From Gloeocapsopsis sp. IPPAS B-1203 (lineage in GTDB: Bacteria; Cyanobacteriota; Cyanobacteriia; Cyanobacteriales; Chroococcidiopsidaceae): DNA of 64,000 nucleotides. Of this stretch, positions 10,368-18,989 are shown piece after piece; positions within the stretch are counted from its first letter, which is position 1; each line of letters opens with the position of its first letter. The notes under the pieces were generated by a model, which saw only the letters and a program-made list of their open reading frames with translations, searched no databases and had not been told where the DNA came from. Made by a program: the position numbers and the translations under genes. The DNA is taken from contig NZ_PEIG01000006.1 of assembly GCF_002749975.1 (NCBI RefSeq), positions 334,835 to 398,834 on the forward strand. Direction: 5' to 3'.

Positions 10368-11605
10368 GCTTGAATTGGATTCCAGCCGATCGCATCCAAA
10401 AATTACCCCCGTATGTGTTTGCCCGCTTAGACGAACTCAAAGCTAAAGCGCGGGAACAAGGGTTGGATTTAATTGATTTGGGCATGGGAAACCCTGATGG
10501 TGCGACACCACAACCTGTCGTAGAAGCCGCGATCGCCGCCTTGCAAAACTCAAAAAATCACGGTTATCCTCCATTTGAAGGAACAGCGAGTTTTCGGCGG
10601 GCAATTACCGATTGGTATCATCGTCGTTATGCAGTAAAACTCGATCCTGATAGTGAAGCACTACCATTACTCGGTTCCAAAGAAGGATTAGGACACTTAG
10701 CGATCGCCTATATTAATCCTGGCGATGTTGTTTTAGTGCCTTCTCCTGCGTATCCGGCACACTTTCGCGCCCCTGTGATTGCAGGTGGTGACGTTTATAG
10801 CTTAAATTTGTCACCCGAAAACGATTGGCTCATCGATTTAGCAAAAATTCCCGAAGACGTTGCTCAAAAAGCCAAAATTCTATATTTCAATTATCCTAGT
10901 AATCCTACGGGAGCGACTGCACCCAGAGAATTTTTTACGGAAATTGTCGCCTTCGCGCGTAAATACGAAATCTTACTAGTCCACGATTTGTGCTACGCCG
11001 AACTTGCCTTTGATGGTTATCAACCGACTAGCTTACTAGAAATTCCAGGTGCGAAAGACATCGGCGTCGAATTTCATACACTTTCTAAAACATACAACAT
11101 GGCAGGCTGGCGCGTCGGCTTTGTTGTCGGAAATCGCCACATTATTCAAGGGTTACGCACGCTCAAAACTAATTTAGATTACGGTATCTTCGCCGCACTG
11201 CAAACCGCCGCCGAAACTGCACTACAACTCCCCGATGTCTACTTACACGAAGTCCAACAACGCTACCAACAACGCCGCGATTTCTTGATTCAAGGATTAG
11301 CTGAACTCGGCTGGAATATCCCCAAAACAAAAGCAACAATGTATCTATGGGTACCTTGTCCCAAAGACACAACATCAACAAACTTCGCACTAGATGTTTT
11401 ACAGCAAACTGGCGTTGTCGTCACCCCAGGAAACGCCTTTGGTGCTGCGGGTGAGGGCTACGTGCGGATTAGTTTAATAGCAGAGTGCGATCGCCTCCAA
11501 GAAGTATTGAATCGCTTCAAACAAGCGGGAATTTGCTGTACGGAAGGGGTCAGGGGTCAGGGGACGCTTGCGCAGACCTACGGTTCAGAGGTCGGGGTAG
11601 GATAA
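10364..11605 (+). CDS. PLP-dependent class I/II aminotransferase (AspC/AlaC-type)
   Basis: Fold-type I aminotransferase. Visible landmarks are YPPFEGTASFRRAI, the cofactor-contacting YFNYPSNPTGA, and the PLP-lysine motif FHTLSKTYNMAGWRVGFVVG (Lys near residue 244). YVRISLI contains the carboxylate-binding Arg. Cyanobacterial relatives are annotated as aspartate, alanine or LL-diaminopimelate-type aminotransferases; the substrate is not decided here. It overlaps the upstream dehydrogenase by 4 bases. The family-like sequence ends near ICC (about residue 392). The last ~21 residues (TEGVRGQGTLAQTYGSEVGV) are encoded by a dispersed repeat, copied at 57256-57300, that replaced or extended the original stop. 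Confidence 0.88.
   Translation: MSLNWIPADRIQKLPPYVFARLDELKAKAREQGLDLIDLGMGNPDGATPQPVVEAAIAALQNSKNHGYPPFEGTASFRRAITDWYHRRYAVKLDPDSEALPLLGSKEGLGHLAIAYINPGDVVLVPSPAYPAHFRAPVIAGGDVYSLNLSPENDWLIDLAKIPEDVAQKAKILYFNYPSNPTGATAPREFFTEIVAFARKYEILLVHDLCYAELAFDGYQPTSLLEIPGAKDIGVEFHTLSKTYNMAGWRVGFVVGNRHIIQGLRTLKTNLDYGIFAALQTAAETALQLPDVYLHEVQQRYQQRRDFLIQGLAELGWNIPKTKATMYLWVPCPKDTTSTNFALDVLQQTGVVVTPGNAFGAAGEGYVRISLIAECDRLQEVLNRFKQAGICCTEGVRGQGTLAQTYGSEVGVG
11546..11600. repeat. Dispersed GC-rich repeat, copy 1 (inside a coding sequence)
   Basis: GGGGTCAGGGGTCAGGGGAC followed by GCTTGCGCAGACC and TACGGTTCAGAGGTC. The reverse complement of the same unit recurs at 57256-57300. Here it forms the 3' end of the aminotransferase gene. 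Confidence 0.75.
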
Positions 11606-11649
11606 AGATTCTCTCTATACCTGTGTCCTCTGCGCCGAAGTTCGGTTCG

Positions 11650-12591
11650 TTACAAATCTCCCACCTCCCGCACAACCTGCTGGGAAACGAACGGCAAAAG
11701 CTGCTGATTCTGACAGTGCGCCCTACCCTCCACAAACACCACCAAAAGAAAAGGCTGCTTTCCAGGAATCTCAACATAAGCTGCATCATTGCGTACTTGA
11801 GTTGTCCATCCCGCCTTCGACCACAACTGTGCATTATCCGGCAAACCCGCGCCCAAAAAACCTGTTACTTGATTTTCTTCCACATCCGTCGCCAAATCTT
11901 TGAGATCGCGTTGCAGCAAAGCCATCATCGCCTGCGATCGCTCACTCGATACCGCCACGCCCCCAATAATACTATGCAATAACCGCGCTGTTGCATTCGT
12001 CGTTAGCATATTGCGATTTTGCATCATCTCGCCTAAATACATTCTCTCGCGCCCGTAGGGACCTTCACACCAAGTTTTTTGATTCACATTAATCTTTTCA
12101 ATTTCTTCCCAACCCAACGACTGAAAGTAGCGGTTGACAATATTACGCTGCGATTTCCACGTTTCAAACGGACCTGGTGGCAATTCGGGACCACTTGTCG
12201 TCCCACTCAAAACATCTACAACCAAGCTTGTAGCATCATTACTCGAATCGACAATCATATCGCGCATCGCGCGTTCCAACTCACTCGAAGTCTGCACCAT
12301 GCCATTTTCTAACCATTCGTGGATCGCGACGAGATAGAATAACTTGACAACACTTGCAGGATAAATCGGTTCATCACCACGATAACTACATCCTCGCACT
12401 TGGTAATTCCAAAAAGCATTAGGACTTAAAGCCCCACCAGTGTTTACCGGAACTGGAGAGTCGTAGACAATCCATGTCAAAGCTAAAGAATTTTGAGGCA
12501 ATTGCGGAAATTCTGCCCAGGTTGCTTGTAAAATGCGATCGCCGATATTTTTTAGTTGTTTGTCTTGTAAGAAAAAAGTCATAAGTAGCAA
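11650..12591 (-). CDS. Class A beta-lactamase-like serine hydrolase
   Basis: Penicillin-recognising serine hydrolase fold, 313 residues. The active-site tetrad is SxxK at S80-V-V-K83 (PASVVKLF), the second motif is SSN at 116-118 (in place of SDN), and the third is KAG in WSKAGW (in place of KTG). There is no signal peptide (MLLMTFFLQDKQLKN), so it may be cytoplasmic or exported unconventionally. An alternative start is ATG at 12582. Similar cyanobacterial proteins are annotated only as serine hydrolases; I would not infer antibiotic resistance. It is convergent with the aminotransferase and divergent from the NlpC/P60 gene. Confidence 0.82.
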   Translation of the reverse strand: MLLMTFFLQDKQLKNIGDRILQATWAEFPQLPQNSLALTWIVYDSPVPVNTGGALSPNAFWNYQVRGCSYRGDEPIYPASVVKLFYLVAIHEWLENGMVQTSSELERAMRDMIVDSSNDATSLVVDVLSGTTSGPELPPGPFETWKSQRNIVNRYFQSLGWEEIEKINVNQKTWCEGPYGRERMYLGEMMQNRNMLTTNATARLLHSIIGGVAVSSERSQAMMALLQRDLKDLATDVEENQVTGFLGAGLPDNAQLWSKAGWTTQVRNDAAYVEIPGKQPFLLVVFVEGRAHCQNQQLLPFVSQQVVREVGDL

Positions 12592-12668
12592 TTAGCAATT
12601 AGCGATTAGCTTTTAAGATGGGGAATTAGATTACTAGATTATAGGAAGTAGGTCAGAAAGCAACAAAA

Positions 12669-13394
12669 ATGACCGTAAAAGAGTTTCAAATAACTGAATA
12701 TGAGTGTCAAACGGATCTGAATATTTATGATTCTCCACAGTGCGATCGCTTGGCGACGCAAGCAGCTACAGGGCGGCATTTGCAGATAATCTCGATTGAG
12801 GATGCGGCGATTGCGGTGTGTTTGTGTGAAGATAATTATCCTGGCTGGCTGTTGCGATCAGATCTTGGAAAATTGCAAGTTGCAACTCAGGCGTATCAAG
12901 CTAACTTGGTGACAGAAGCAGAAATTAGAAAGTTAATTCCGCAAGTCATTGCATTTACTCACGCGGCAATGCAGCAACCAAATTATTACCTTTGGGGTGG
13001 TACCGTAGGACCTAATTACGATTGTTCTGGTTTGATGCAGGCAGCGTTTACTTCGGTGGGTGTATGGTTGCCTAGAGATGCGTATCAGCAAGAAGGATTT
13101 ACGCAAGCAATTACGGTAGAGGAAATGCTACCTGGAGATCTCGTGTTTTTTGGGATTGAGAGGGCGACTCATGTCGGGCTTTATTTGGGGGATGGTTGTT
13201 ATCTTCATAGTTCTGGGGAGAAGATGGGGCGCAATGGAATTGGCATTGATCGGTTGTCGGAACAAGGGGATGAGGTAAGTCGGTCGTATTATCAGCAGTG
13301 GAGGGGTGCGGGAAGGGTTGTGGAAAGTTATGAACCTCTTGTAGGTGAGCAGAGGGGCAGAGGGGATTTGAGGAGCTTCAGGAGCAGGAAATAG
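12669..13394 (+). CDS. NlpC/P60 (C40) cell-wall peptidase with N-terminal SH3 domain
   Basis: Gamma-D-glutamyl-diamino-acid endopeptidase of the type structurally known from Anabaena. Residues about 10-85 form an SH3-like domain (EYECQTDLNIYDSPQCDRLA). The catalytic domain has Cys119 (NYDCSGLMQAAF) and His168 (ATHVGLYLGDGCYLHSSG). No signal peptide is visible, as in other cyanobacterial members. It probably trims cell-wall peptides during recycling. The last ~17 residues (GEQRGRGDLRSFRSRK) are low-complexity and look repeat-derived. The glycosyltransferase gene starts at the base after its stop codon, so the two are likely co-transcribed. Confidence 0.88.
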   Translation: MTVKEFQITEYECQTDLNIYDSPQCDRLATQAATGRHLQIISIEDAAIAVCLCEDNYPGWLLRSDLGKLQVATQAYQANLVTEAEIRKLIPQVIAFTHAAMQQPNYYLWGGTVGPNYDCSGLMQAAFTSVGVWLPRDAYQQEGFTQAITVEEMLPGDLVFFGIERATHVGLYLGDGCYLHSSGEKMGRNGIGIDRLSEQGDEVSRSYYQQWRGAGRVVESYEPLVGEQRGRGDLRSFRSRK

Positions 13395-14405
13395 ATGAAA
13401 AGTATTGTTGTGGCGGGGAGTGCTGGGCAAGATGGATTTTTGGTGGAGAATTGCCCTGATGTTTCGGTGGTAGTGCCAGTTTATAACGAGGTGGAGAGTT
13501 TGCCGCATTTAGTTGATGCGATCGCATCAACTTTAAGCAAGTCGCAGTACAGTTATGAGATTATTTGTGTTGATGATGGTTCGCGGGATGGTTCGGCTGA
13601 CTGGTTGAAGCAGCAATGCTTGCTGCGCCCTGATTTGCGGGCAGTGTTGTTGCGGCGCAATTATGGGCAAACGGCGGCGATGGCGGCGGGGTTTAATTAC
13701 GCTTTGGGTCAGGCAATTGTTACTTTGGATGGTGACTTGCAGAATGATCCGGCAGATATCCCACTGCTGCTTGCTAAGTTGGAGGAAGGATATGACTTGG
13801 TGAGTGGTTGGCGTCACAAACGACAAGATGCAGCTTTGACGCGGTTGTTGCCTTCTAAGATTGCCAATTGGTTGATTGGGCGGGTAACTGGGGTGCAGTT
13901 ACATGATTATGGTTGTTCTTTAAAGGCATATAATGCAGAACTTGTCAAGGATATGCATTTGTATGGGGAGTTACACCGCTTTCTGCCAGCGTTGGCTTTT
14001 ATTGAGGGGGCGCGAATCACTGAATTACCAGTACGTCATCATGCACGGCGGTTTGGTAAAAGCAAGTATGGCTTGTGGCGCACCTTTCGGGTTTTGATGG
14101 ATTTACTCACCATCTGGTTTATGAAAACGTTCCTGACGCGCCCGATGCACGTATTTGGTTTGTTTGGGCTGGCTTCAATGCTGTTGGGAACGGCGATCGG
14201 TCTGTATTTAACGTTTTTGAAACTGGGTTTGGGGCAGAGTATTGGGAATCGTCCGCTGTTGATTTTGGCAGTTGTGCTGTTTATCGCTGGGGTACAGCTA
14301 TTTAGTTTTGGGTTGTTAGCAGAGTTGCTGATGCGTACTTATCATGAATCTCAAGGGCGACCTATCTATCGCGTGCGAGAGGTTGTAGGAAAAAATATTA
14401 AGTAA
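13395..14405 (+). CDS. GT2 polyprenol-phosphate glycosyltransferase (DPM/ArnC-like)
   Basis: Family-2 glycosyltransferase, 336 residues. The catalytic domain starts at VSVVVPVYNE (about residue 24), followed by CVDDGSRDGS, and LDGDLQNDP carries the metal-binding Asp pair. The acceptor-side motif GCSLKAYNAEL is near 180. Two C-terminal membrane helices (about 255-275 and 290-315) match the dolichyl/undecaprenyl-phosphate sugar transferase type. It would load a sugar onto a lipid carrier at the inner membrane for envelope glycan synthesis. The ATG directly follows the stop of the upstream peptidase gene. The first ~20 residues are poorly conserved in appearance and the start could be further in. 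Confidence 0.88.
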   Translation: MKSIVVAGSAGQDGFLVENCPDVSVVVPVYNEVESLPHLVDAIASTLSKSQYSYEIICVDDGSRDGSADWLKQQCLLRPDLRAVLLRRNYGQTAAMAAGFNYALGQAIVTLDGDLQNDPADIPLLLAKLEEGYDLVSGWRHKRQDAALTRLLPSKIANWLIGRVTGVQLHDYGCSLKAYNAELVKDMHLYGELHRFLPALAFIEGARITELPVRHHARRFGKSKYGLWRTFRVLMDLLTIWFMKTFLTRPMHVFGLFGLASMLLGTAIGLYLTFLKLGLGQSIGNRPLLILAVVLFIAGVQLFSFGLLAELLMRTYHESQGRPIYRVREVVGKNIK

Positions 14406-14541
14406 AGTAACAATGATATGTGGGTAATAGGTAATGGGTAACGGGGAATGGGTAATAGCATTCTTTACTAATGACCAATTACCAGTTACCAGTCTACAAA
14501 TAAAACCCACAGACTTAATAACCTTACTCATTAGCTGAACT
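14406..14541. repeat. Degenerate GGTAAT/ATTACC spacer repeats
   Basis: The spacer contains GGGTAATAGGTAATGGGTAA followed by CGGGGAATGGGTAATAG, then CCAATTACCAGTTACCAG, i.e. the two strands of the same short motif. Similar GGTAATCGGTAAT or ATTACCTATTACC strings occur near 34390 and 40510. It is a filler-type dispersed repeat that could fold into an imperfect hairpin; no gene seen. Confidence 0.55.
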
Positions 14542-15764
14542 TTGAACGTTTTTCAGACGCTTGACCCTCAACCGCGCCGTAACTTACAGATCCTCTTTAT
14601 TGCGGGTTTGTTATTTTGGTCTAGTTTGGCTTCGTTGTTGCCGACGCTACCACTTTATATCAACGATCTCGGTGGGACGCCGCAGCAAATTGGCGTTGTG
14701 ATGGGAAGTTTTGCGATTGGGCTATTAATTTGCGTCCCTGGCTAGCACAATTGGCAGATCTCCGCAGTCGCAAACTTGTGTTGATCATTGCCCTGAGTAC
14801 GGTTGCTTTAGCCCCCTTAGGCTACTTAATGGTGAAATCTTTATGGCTGTTAATGGTGATTCGCGCATTTCATGGAATTAGTATTGCAGCTTATTCGAGC
14901 GGCTACACTACCTTAGTTGCAGATATCGCCCCTGCAAAAAGTCGCGGGGAAATTATCGGTTACATGAGTCTAGTGAATCCGATTGGTATGGCGTTGGGAC
15001 CTGCTTTAGGTGGTTATTTGCAAGCTAGCATTGGTTACACGGCTTTATTTTCGTTATCTGCTGGCTTGGGAGTGTTGGGAATATTATTTGCATCGCAAGT
15101 CTCTAACCCAGCTGCTAATTTGCTGAAATGCCAAGTGACTGACAACCGTTTTTGGCAACTGCTAGGTAGTCCTCGAATTCGGACTTTAGCACTGATCTTG
15201 CTGTTGGTTGGGTTAGCGTTTGGCACTTTGAGTACATTTGTGCCGTTGTATATCAAATCTGTTGGTGTAGATTTTAACGTAGGTTTGTTTTACACTGCAG
15301 CGGCGATCGCTAGTTTTATTATCCGCATTCCTACAGGGAGGGCAAGCGATCGCTATGGACGCGGTTTATTTGTTACTCTCAGCTTAATTTTTTACACCGT
15401 CTCGATGTTGCTGTTGTGGCTTGCTAATAGCGCTACTGCATTTTTAAGTGCTGGCTTTGTGGAAGGATTGGGAGCTGGTATCTTAATTCCAATGGTGGCT
15501 ACAGTCGTTGCTGATCGCACGCTACCTCAAGAACGCGGACGCATGTTTGGTTTATGTATGGTGGGGTTTGATGTCGGAATTGCGATTGCAGGACCTGTTT
15601 TAGGGGCGATCGCGCAATACATCGGTTATCGCCATCTTTTCGGCTTCGCGGCTGGTTTGACTACGCTTGCGATCGTCGTTTTTCTCACTCAATCGAGTAA
15701 AGATATGGCGCATTCTCTACGCTTTGCACTTGGTAAAGGTAGAGATGTTTATGCATTAAGGTAA
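14542..15764 (+). pseudogene. MFS transporter disrupted by a single-base frameshift
   Basis: Two frames encode consecutive parts of one 12-helix MFS protein. The first (14542-14745, TTG start) ends ...VVMGSFAIGLLICVPG-stop. The second (14730-15764) begins in the overlap with RPWLAQLADLRSRKLVLI, the conserved loop 2-3 motif, and runs to the end of the protein. Restoring one base around 14728-14732 gives GLLI-x-RPWLAQLAD, as expected for the family. The remainder (~340 residues) shows intact helices and a second MFS motif (GRASDRYGRG). Transport is probably lost unless the indel is a sequencing error or translation re-initiates. Relatives are putative drug or metabolite exporters; the substrate is unknown. 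Confidence 0.85.
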
Positions 15765-15769
15765 AAAAC

Positions 15770-15842
15770 GGGCGAGGAGGGATTCGAACCCCCGACACCG
15801 TGGTCCGTAGCCACGTGCTCTAGTCCACTGAGCTACACGCCC
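15770..15842 (-). tRNA. trnR-ACG: tRNA-Arg (ACG)
   Basis: A 73-base cloverleaf on the minus strand, beginning GGGCGTGTAGCTCAGTGG. The anticodon stem CGTGG/CCACG encloses loop CTACGGA, giving anticodon ACG (A34 expected to be edited to inosine to read CGN). The T arm contains GTTCGAAT. The acceptor stem is GGGCGTG/CTCGCCC with one T-T mismatch at pair 6-67. The 3' CCA is not encoded. It lies between the MFS pseudogene and moaC. Confidence 0.95.
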
Positions 15843-15899
15843 TGAAAAAAGCTGTTCGCTTTATTCTTGCGAGTATCTATACTATCACGAAAAAGTGAA

Positions 15900-16397
15900 A
15901 TGGAACAAATTTCTCAAAATTCCTCTAATTTGACGCACTTGGATAACCAAGGACAAGCCCAAATGGTTGATGTCTCGCACAAAACGTCAACTGTGCGCCA
16001 AGCTGTCGCGGCGGCGAGTGTGCGAATGTCTAGCGAAACTTTTGCCACAATTCAAGCAGGAAACGCCCCTAAAGGTGATGTTTTGGGGACTGCAAGACTT
16101 GCAGGAATTATGGCGGCTAAACAAACATCAAATTTAATTCCGTTGTGTCACCCTCTACCCTTACACAAAGTAGAAGTGCAGATTGAGCCTGATTCGCAGT
16201 TACCTGGTTATCAAATTACTGCGTTAGTCAAAACCAAAGCCGAAACGGGTGTTGAAATGGAAGCGTTAACAGCAGTTTCAGTTGCGGCGCTGACTTTGTA
16301 CGACATGGCAAAGGCTTTAGAAAAGTCAATCTCGATTGAATTAATTCATTTAGTTAGTAAATCTGGTGGTAAATCGGGAGATTATCAAAGTGAGTAG
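15900..16397 (+). CDS. moaC: Cyclic pyranopterin monophosphate synthase MoaC
   Basis: Second enzyme of molybdenum cofactor synthesis, converting the GTP-derived 3',8-cyclo intermediate to cPMP. I choose ATG 15900 ([20 protein letters not shown]), 11 codons inside the longest frame; the upstream codons overlap the tRNA flank and do not resemble MoaC. Signatures are [46 protein letters not shown] and [30 protein letters not shown], with the catalytic Lys/Asp at the end of this last block. No other moa gene is adjacent. Confidence 0.97.
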   Translation: MEQISQNSSNLTHLDNQGQAQMVDVSHKTSTVRQAVAAASVRMSSETFATIQAGNAPKGDVLGTARLAGIMAAKQTSNLIPLCHPLPLHKVEVQIEPDSQLPGYQITALVKTKAETGVEMEALTAVSVAALTLYDMAKALEKSISIELIHLVSKSGGKSGDYQSE

Positions 16398-16474
16398 TAC
16401 AAGCTCTAACTGAAACAACAGTAGAGCTTACGCTTGAGGAGTTCAAAATCTACACTAGATGGCACAGACAAAGC

Positions 16475-17221
16475 TTATTGTACTGCTGTATATCCACCAT
16501 CAATGACAAGGTTGTGTCCAGTAATGAACGAAGCTGCATCAGAACATAACCAAACTGCTGCTTCTGCAATATCGTTAGGTTCGCCAATTCGTTGTAGTGG
16601 AATACCAGATGCTACTTGCTCAAGCATACTTGGCGGTGCGTCTGCCCATAATTCTGTTTTTACAGCACCAGGACTTATCGTATTAACACGAATTTGCTCA
16701 GCATATTCTGCTGCGGCTGCACGCGAAAGCGAAATTACACCACCTTTAGCGGCTCCGTATGCAGAGTAATTGGCGACACCAACTAGCGCCCCTTGTGAGG
16801 AAACATTAACAATCGCTCCAGTTCCTGATTTCATCATTGCGGGAATCTCGTATTTCATGCATAGCCAAATTGACTTGAGGTTGACAGCTATTTCTGCTTC
16901 CCAGTCTTCTTCAGCCATTTCGATTAAAGGAATCGCTTTACCAGAACCTGCATTATTGAAGGCAAAGTCAAGGCGACTGTATGTCTCGATCGTGGTATTA
17001 ACTAGGGCTTCTACTTCTTGCGCTTGCGTTACATCTGTTTTGACAAAAAGTCCTTCACCACCTGCTTGTTGAATTTGCTTGATTGTGTCTTCACCTTCTA
17101 AAGTGCGCCGCGCTGCAACAACTACTTTTGCACCTGCTTTAGCAAAGGCGATCGCTGTTGCTTTACCAATACCAGAACTCCCACCAGTTACGATCGCAAC
17201 TTTTTCTTTCATAGAAATCAT
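16475..17221 (-). CDS. Short-chain dehydrogenase/reductase
   Basis: Classical SDR of 248 residues. The cofactor motif TGGSSGIGK is at about 13-21, NNAG near 90, catalytic Ser in VNVSSQGAL, and the active pair in YSAYGAAK (Tyr/Lys near 156-160). The residue region after beta-strand 2 is VVVAARRT, with Arg and no acidic residue, favouring NADP(H) over NAD(H). Relatives carry labels such as glucose 1-dehydrogenase or 3-oxoacyl reductase; the substrate cannot be read from sequence. ATG at 17212 (MKEKVAIV) is an alternative start. Lone gene, convergent with moaC. Confidence 0.88.
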   Translation of the reverse strand: MISMKEKVAIVTGGSSGIGKATAIAFAKAGAKVVVAARRTLEGEDTIKQIQQAGGEGLFVKTDVTQAQEVEALVNTTIETYSRLDFAFNNAGSGKAIPLIEMAEEDWEAEIAVNLKSIWLCMKYEIPAMMKSGTGAIVNVSSQGALVGVANYSAYGAAKGGVISLSRAAAAEYAEQIRVNTISPGAVKTELWADAPPSMLEQVASGIPLQRIGEPNDIAEAAVWLCSDAASFITGHNLVIDGGYTAVQ

Positions 17222-17322
17222 GCGGTTTCCTCACTGAAATTCATACAGTTGTTCTTAATTTACGCAATCGGATAGTGAAGTTCATGAGCGATACTTGCGC
17301 CGTTTTATCAAAATCTTGCGGT

Positions 17323-17814
17323 TTATTCAGAATATGGTTCGCCAGGGAAAAAGCGATCGCTCAAAATGTCCTCTAGTGTATAAGTACACTCAGCAGGAAA
17401 AGTTTTGTTAGGTAGATTGGTTTCTCCTACAGCTAAATCTTTGCCATTTTGGTAGGCTATTAATACTGCTTCCTGAAGATAGGACTTTAAGCTAGGGTTT
17501 TCTTGCAAAAGCTGTTGAATTTCACGGCGCTGCACTCGAATTGTACTTAACCAACTACGACTGCGCCGTTGAGGTTGATATTCCACGGTTGATAAAGGGG
17601 ACGGGCAACCCGTCCCCAACAACCTCCACTTGAGTAAATGTCCGATTAAAATACTCAATCGGTTTCGCAGTTCCTGGCGTTGTTGTTTTCCCAAAGACTC
17701 AATTTCCTCAATTAAATTTGGCAAGTCGAGTTCGTGCCATTGGCGATCGCGGAGTAACTTTGCTTGTTCTTGAGTCCAGGCGTAGAAATCAATTGCATAG
17801 AGATTATTGATCAT
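17323..17814 (-). CDS. DUF29 family protein with an in-frame palindrome insertion
   Basis: DUF29 proteins are small helical proteins very common in cyanobacteria; function unknown. The family start YAIDFYAWTQEQAKLLRDRQ, the core LPNLIEEIESLGKQQRQELRNRL and the end TYTLEDILSDRFFPG are clear. Between LLKW and YQPQRRSRSW the protein contains about 14 extra residues (RLLGTGCPSPLSTVE). They are encoded by a perfect 9-base-arm palindrome (GGGGACGGG/CCCGTCCCC, 17597-17617) and its flanks. The family usually runs directly from the Trp into the QP motif, so this looks like an in-frame repeat insertion that kept the gene open. Confidence 0.82.
   Translation of the reverse strand: MINNLYAIDFYAWTQEQAKLLRDRQWHELDLPNLIEEIESLGKQQRQELRNRLSILIGHLLKWRLLGTGCPSPLSTVEYQPQRRSRSWLSTIRVQRREIQQLLQENPSLKSYLQEAVLIAYQNGKDLAVGETNLPNKTFPAECTYTLEDILSDRFFPGEPYSE
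17597..17617. repeat. Perfect GC-rich palindrome within the DUF29 gene
   Basis: Arms GGGGACGGG (17597-17605) and CCCGTCCCC (17609-17617) with a CAA loop. It forms a strong hairpin and lies in frame in the coding sequence. Confidence 0.85.
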
Positions 17815-17829
17815 TGGAGTAGTAATTGG

Positions 17830-18684
17830 TTATAAACAGTCGCGATATTGTTTTGGCGTGAATCCAGTGAGTTTGCGAAATTGTGCGGTGAAGTGACTTT
17901 GGTTATAGAAGCCAACACGATAGGCTACTTCTGCGATCGCCAGCCGCGTTACAGATAACATAATCTTGGCGCGTTCAATACGTCTTTGTGTTAGATAACG
18001 ATGGGGTGATTCTCCGGTTGCAGTTTTAAAGGCGCGGGCAAAATGAAATTGACTAATATGAACAACAGCCGCCATATCAGCAATTGTGATATCTTCTGCT
18101 AAGTTTTCTGCAATAAAATCTTTAACTTGCTTGAGTTTGATTGTATCTAGTAGTTTATTTCCTGATTGAGGTTTTACCCGCACGCGATTGTAGTTGCGTA
18201 GTAGATGAACCATCAATAGATTTCTGAGTGACTCAGTGTAAATTTTTCCAGCTAACCCTTCATTGAGGATTTCCGCTTTGAGTAATTGCGCTACGTGAAG
18301 AATCGTTGTATCAGGAAAAATGACGCGGTGTTCAATTTCAACAGGAGTGGATACACTATTTTCTGCTGCTATTTGGTTGAGTAAATTTTGGTCAAGTGTG
18401 ATGTTGATGTATTCACTAATATGTTCTCGATAGTGCCAAACAAAATCATGTTCACAATAGAGAAACACACTGCCTGGTGGTAAAGCTGTAGTTTGACTCG
18501 CAGTACCATCAACTGACCAAGTGACGCGATCGTGTGGTACAAACGCAACACTAATTGTGTTCTTAGGCATGGCAAAATCAAATTCACCAATCGCATTCAT
18601 ACAACTATGTTCAACTGCAATGCCTTCCCATTGTTGAGTAAGCGTTGATAAAGAAGGTAAGTTATGAATTGGTAGCGATCGCAT
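17830..18684 (-). CDS. AraC-family transcriptional regulator
   Basis: 284 residues with a variable N-terminal sensing domain and a C-terminal AraC DNA-binding domain (about 185-282). The two helix-turn-helices are ITIADMAAVVHISQFHFARA and the second containing AIAEVAYRVGFYNQSHFTAQ; the family ending FRKLTGFTPKQYR is present. The N-terminal part (ALPPGSVFLYCEHDFVWHYR) resembles a cupin. The effector is unknown. It may control the neighbouring DUF29 or SDR genes on the same strand, but nothing in the sequence shows this. Confidence 0.92.
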   Translation of the reverse strand: MRSLPIHNLPSLSTLTQQWEGIAVEHSCMNAIGEFDFAMPKNTISVAFVPHDRVTWSVDGTASQTTALPPGSVFLYCEHDFVWHYREHISEYINITLDQNLLNQIAAENSVSTPVEIEHRVIFPDTTILHVAQLLKAEILNEGLAGKIYTESLRNLLMVHLLRNYNRVRVKPQSGNKLLDTIKLKQVKDFIAENLAEDITIADMAAVVHISQFHFARAFKTATGESPHRYLTQRRIERAKIMLSVTRLAIAEVAYRVGFYNQSHFTAQFRKLTGFTPKQYRDCL

Positions 18685-18866
18685 CCTATTTCTCCCAGCA
18701 AACTACCCTAAACAATTATTCATTGAAATACACTTTATTTCACTAAGTTTGTTATATAATATATTTTTTGCCACAAAATTTTATTTAAAATAATTTTATA
18801 GATTGATACATATAAATTCTTTATAAAATTGCTTTTCTTTGTGTTCTTTATGATCTGTTTAATAAA

Positions 18867-18894
18867 GTGACAATTACAATACAATTACTATTTT
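18867..18894 (+). promoter_or_regulatory. Possible sigma-70 promoter of the secreted-protein gene
   Basis: GTGACA (18867-18872) and TATTTT (18889-18894), spaced by 16 bases, lie about 95 bases before the ATG at 18990 in a strongly AT-rich spacer (18685-18956) between divergent genes. Each hexamer has mismatches to consensus. Confidence 0.35.
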
Positions 18895-18989
18895 ATTACT
18901 TTCACTTAACCCTTTAAAAGACAAGAGTGCACGGTGCCTAGATTGTAGCTAGAATAATGACAAGATGTGCATCAATTTTGGCTACGCAA

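Noticed and set aside
11485..11982. 165-residue plus-strand frame opposite the serine hydrolase
   Set aside because: It runs across the aminotransferase end, the repeat and the antisense of the hydrolase; no motif, so a shadow.
11650..12591. Beta-lactamase conferring antibiotic resistance
   Set aside because: Motifs deviate (SSN, KAG), no signal peptide and close kin are generic serine hydrolases.
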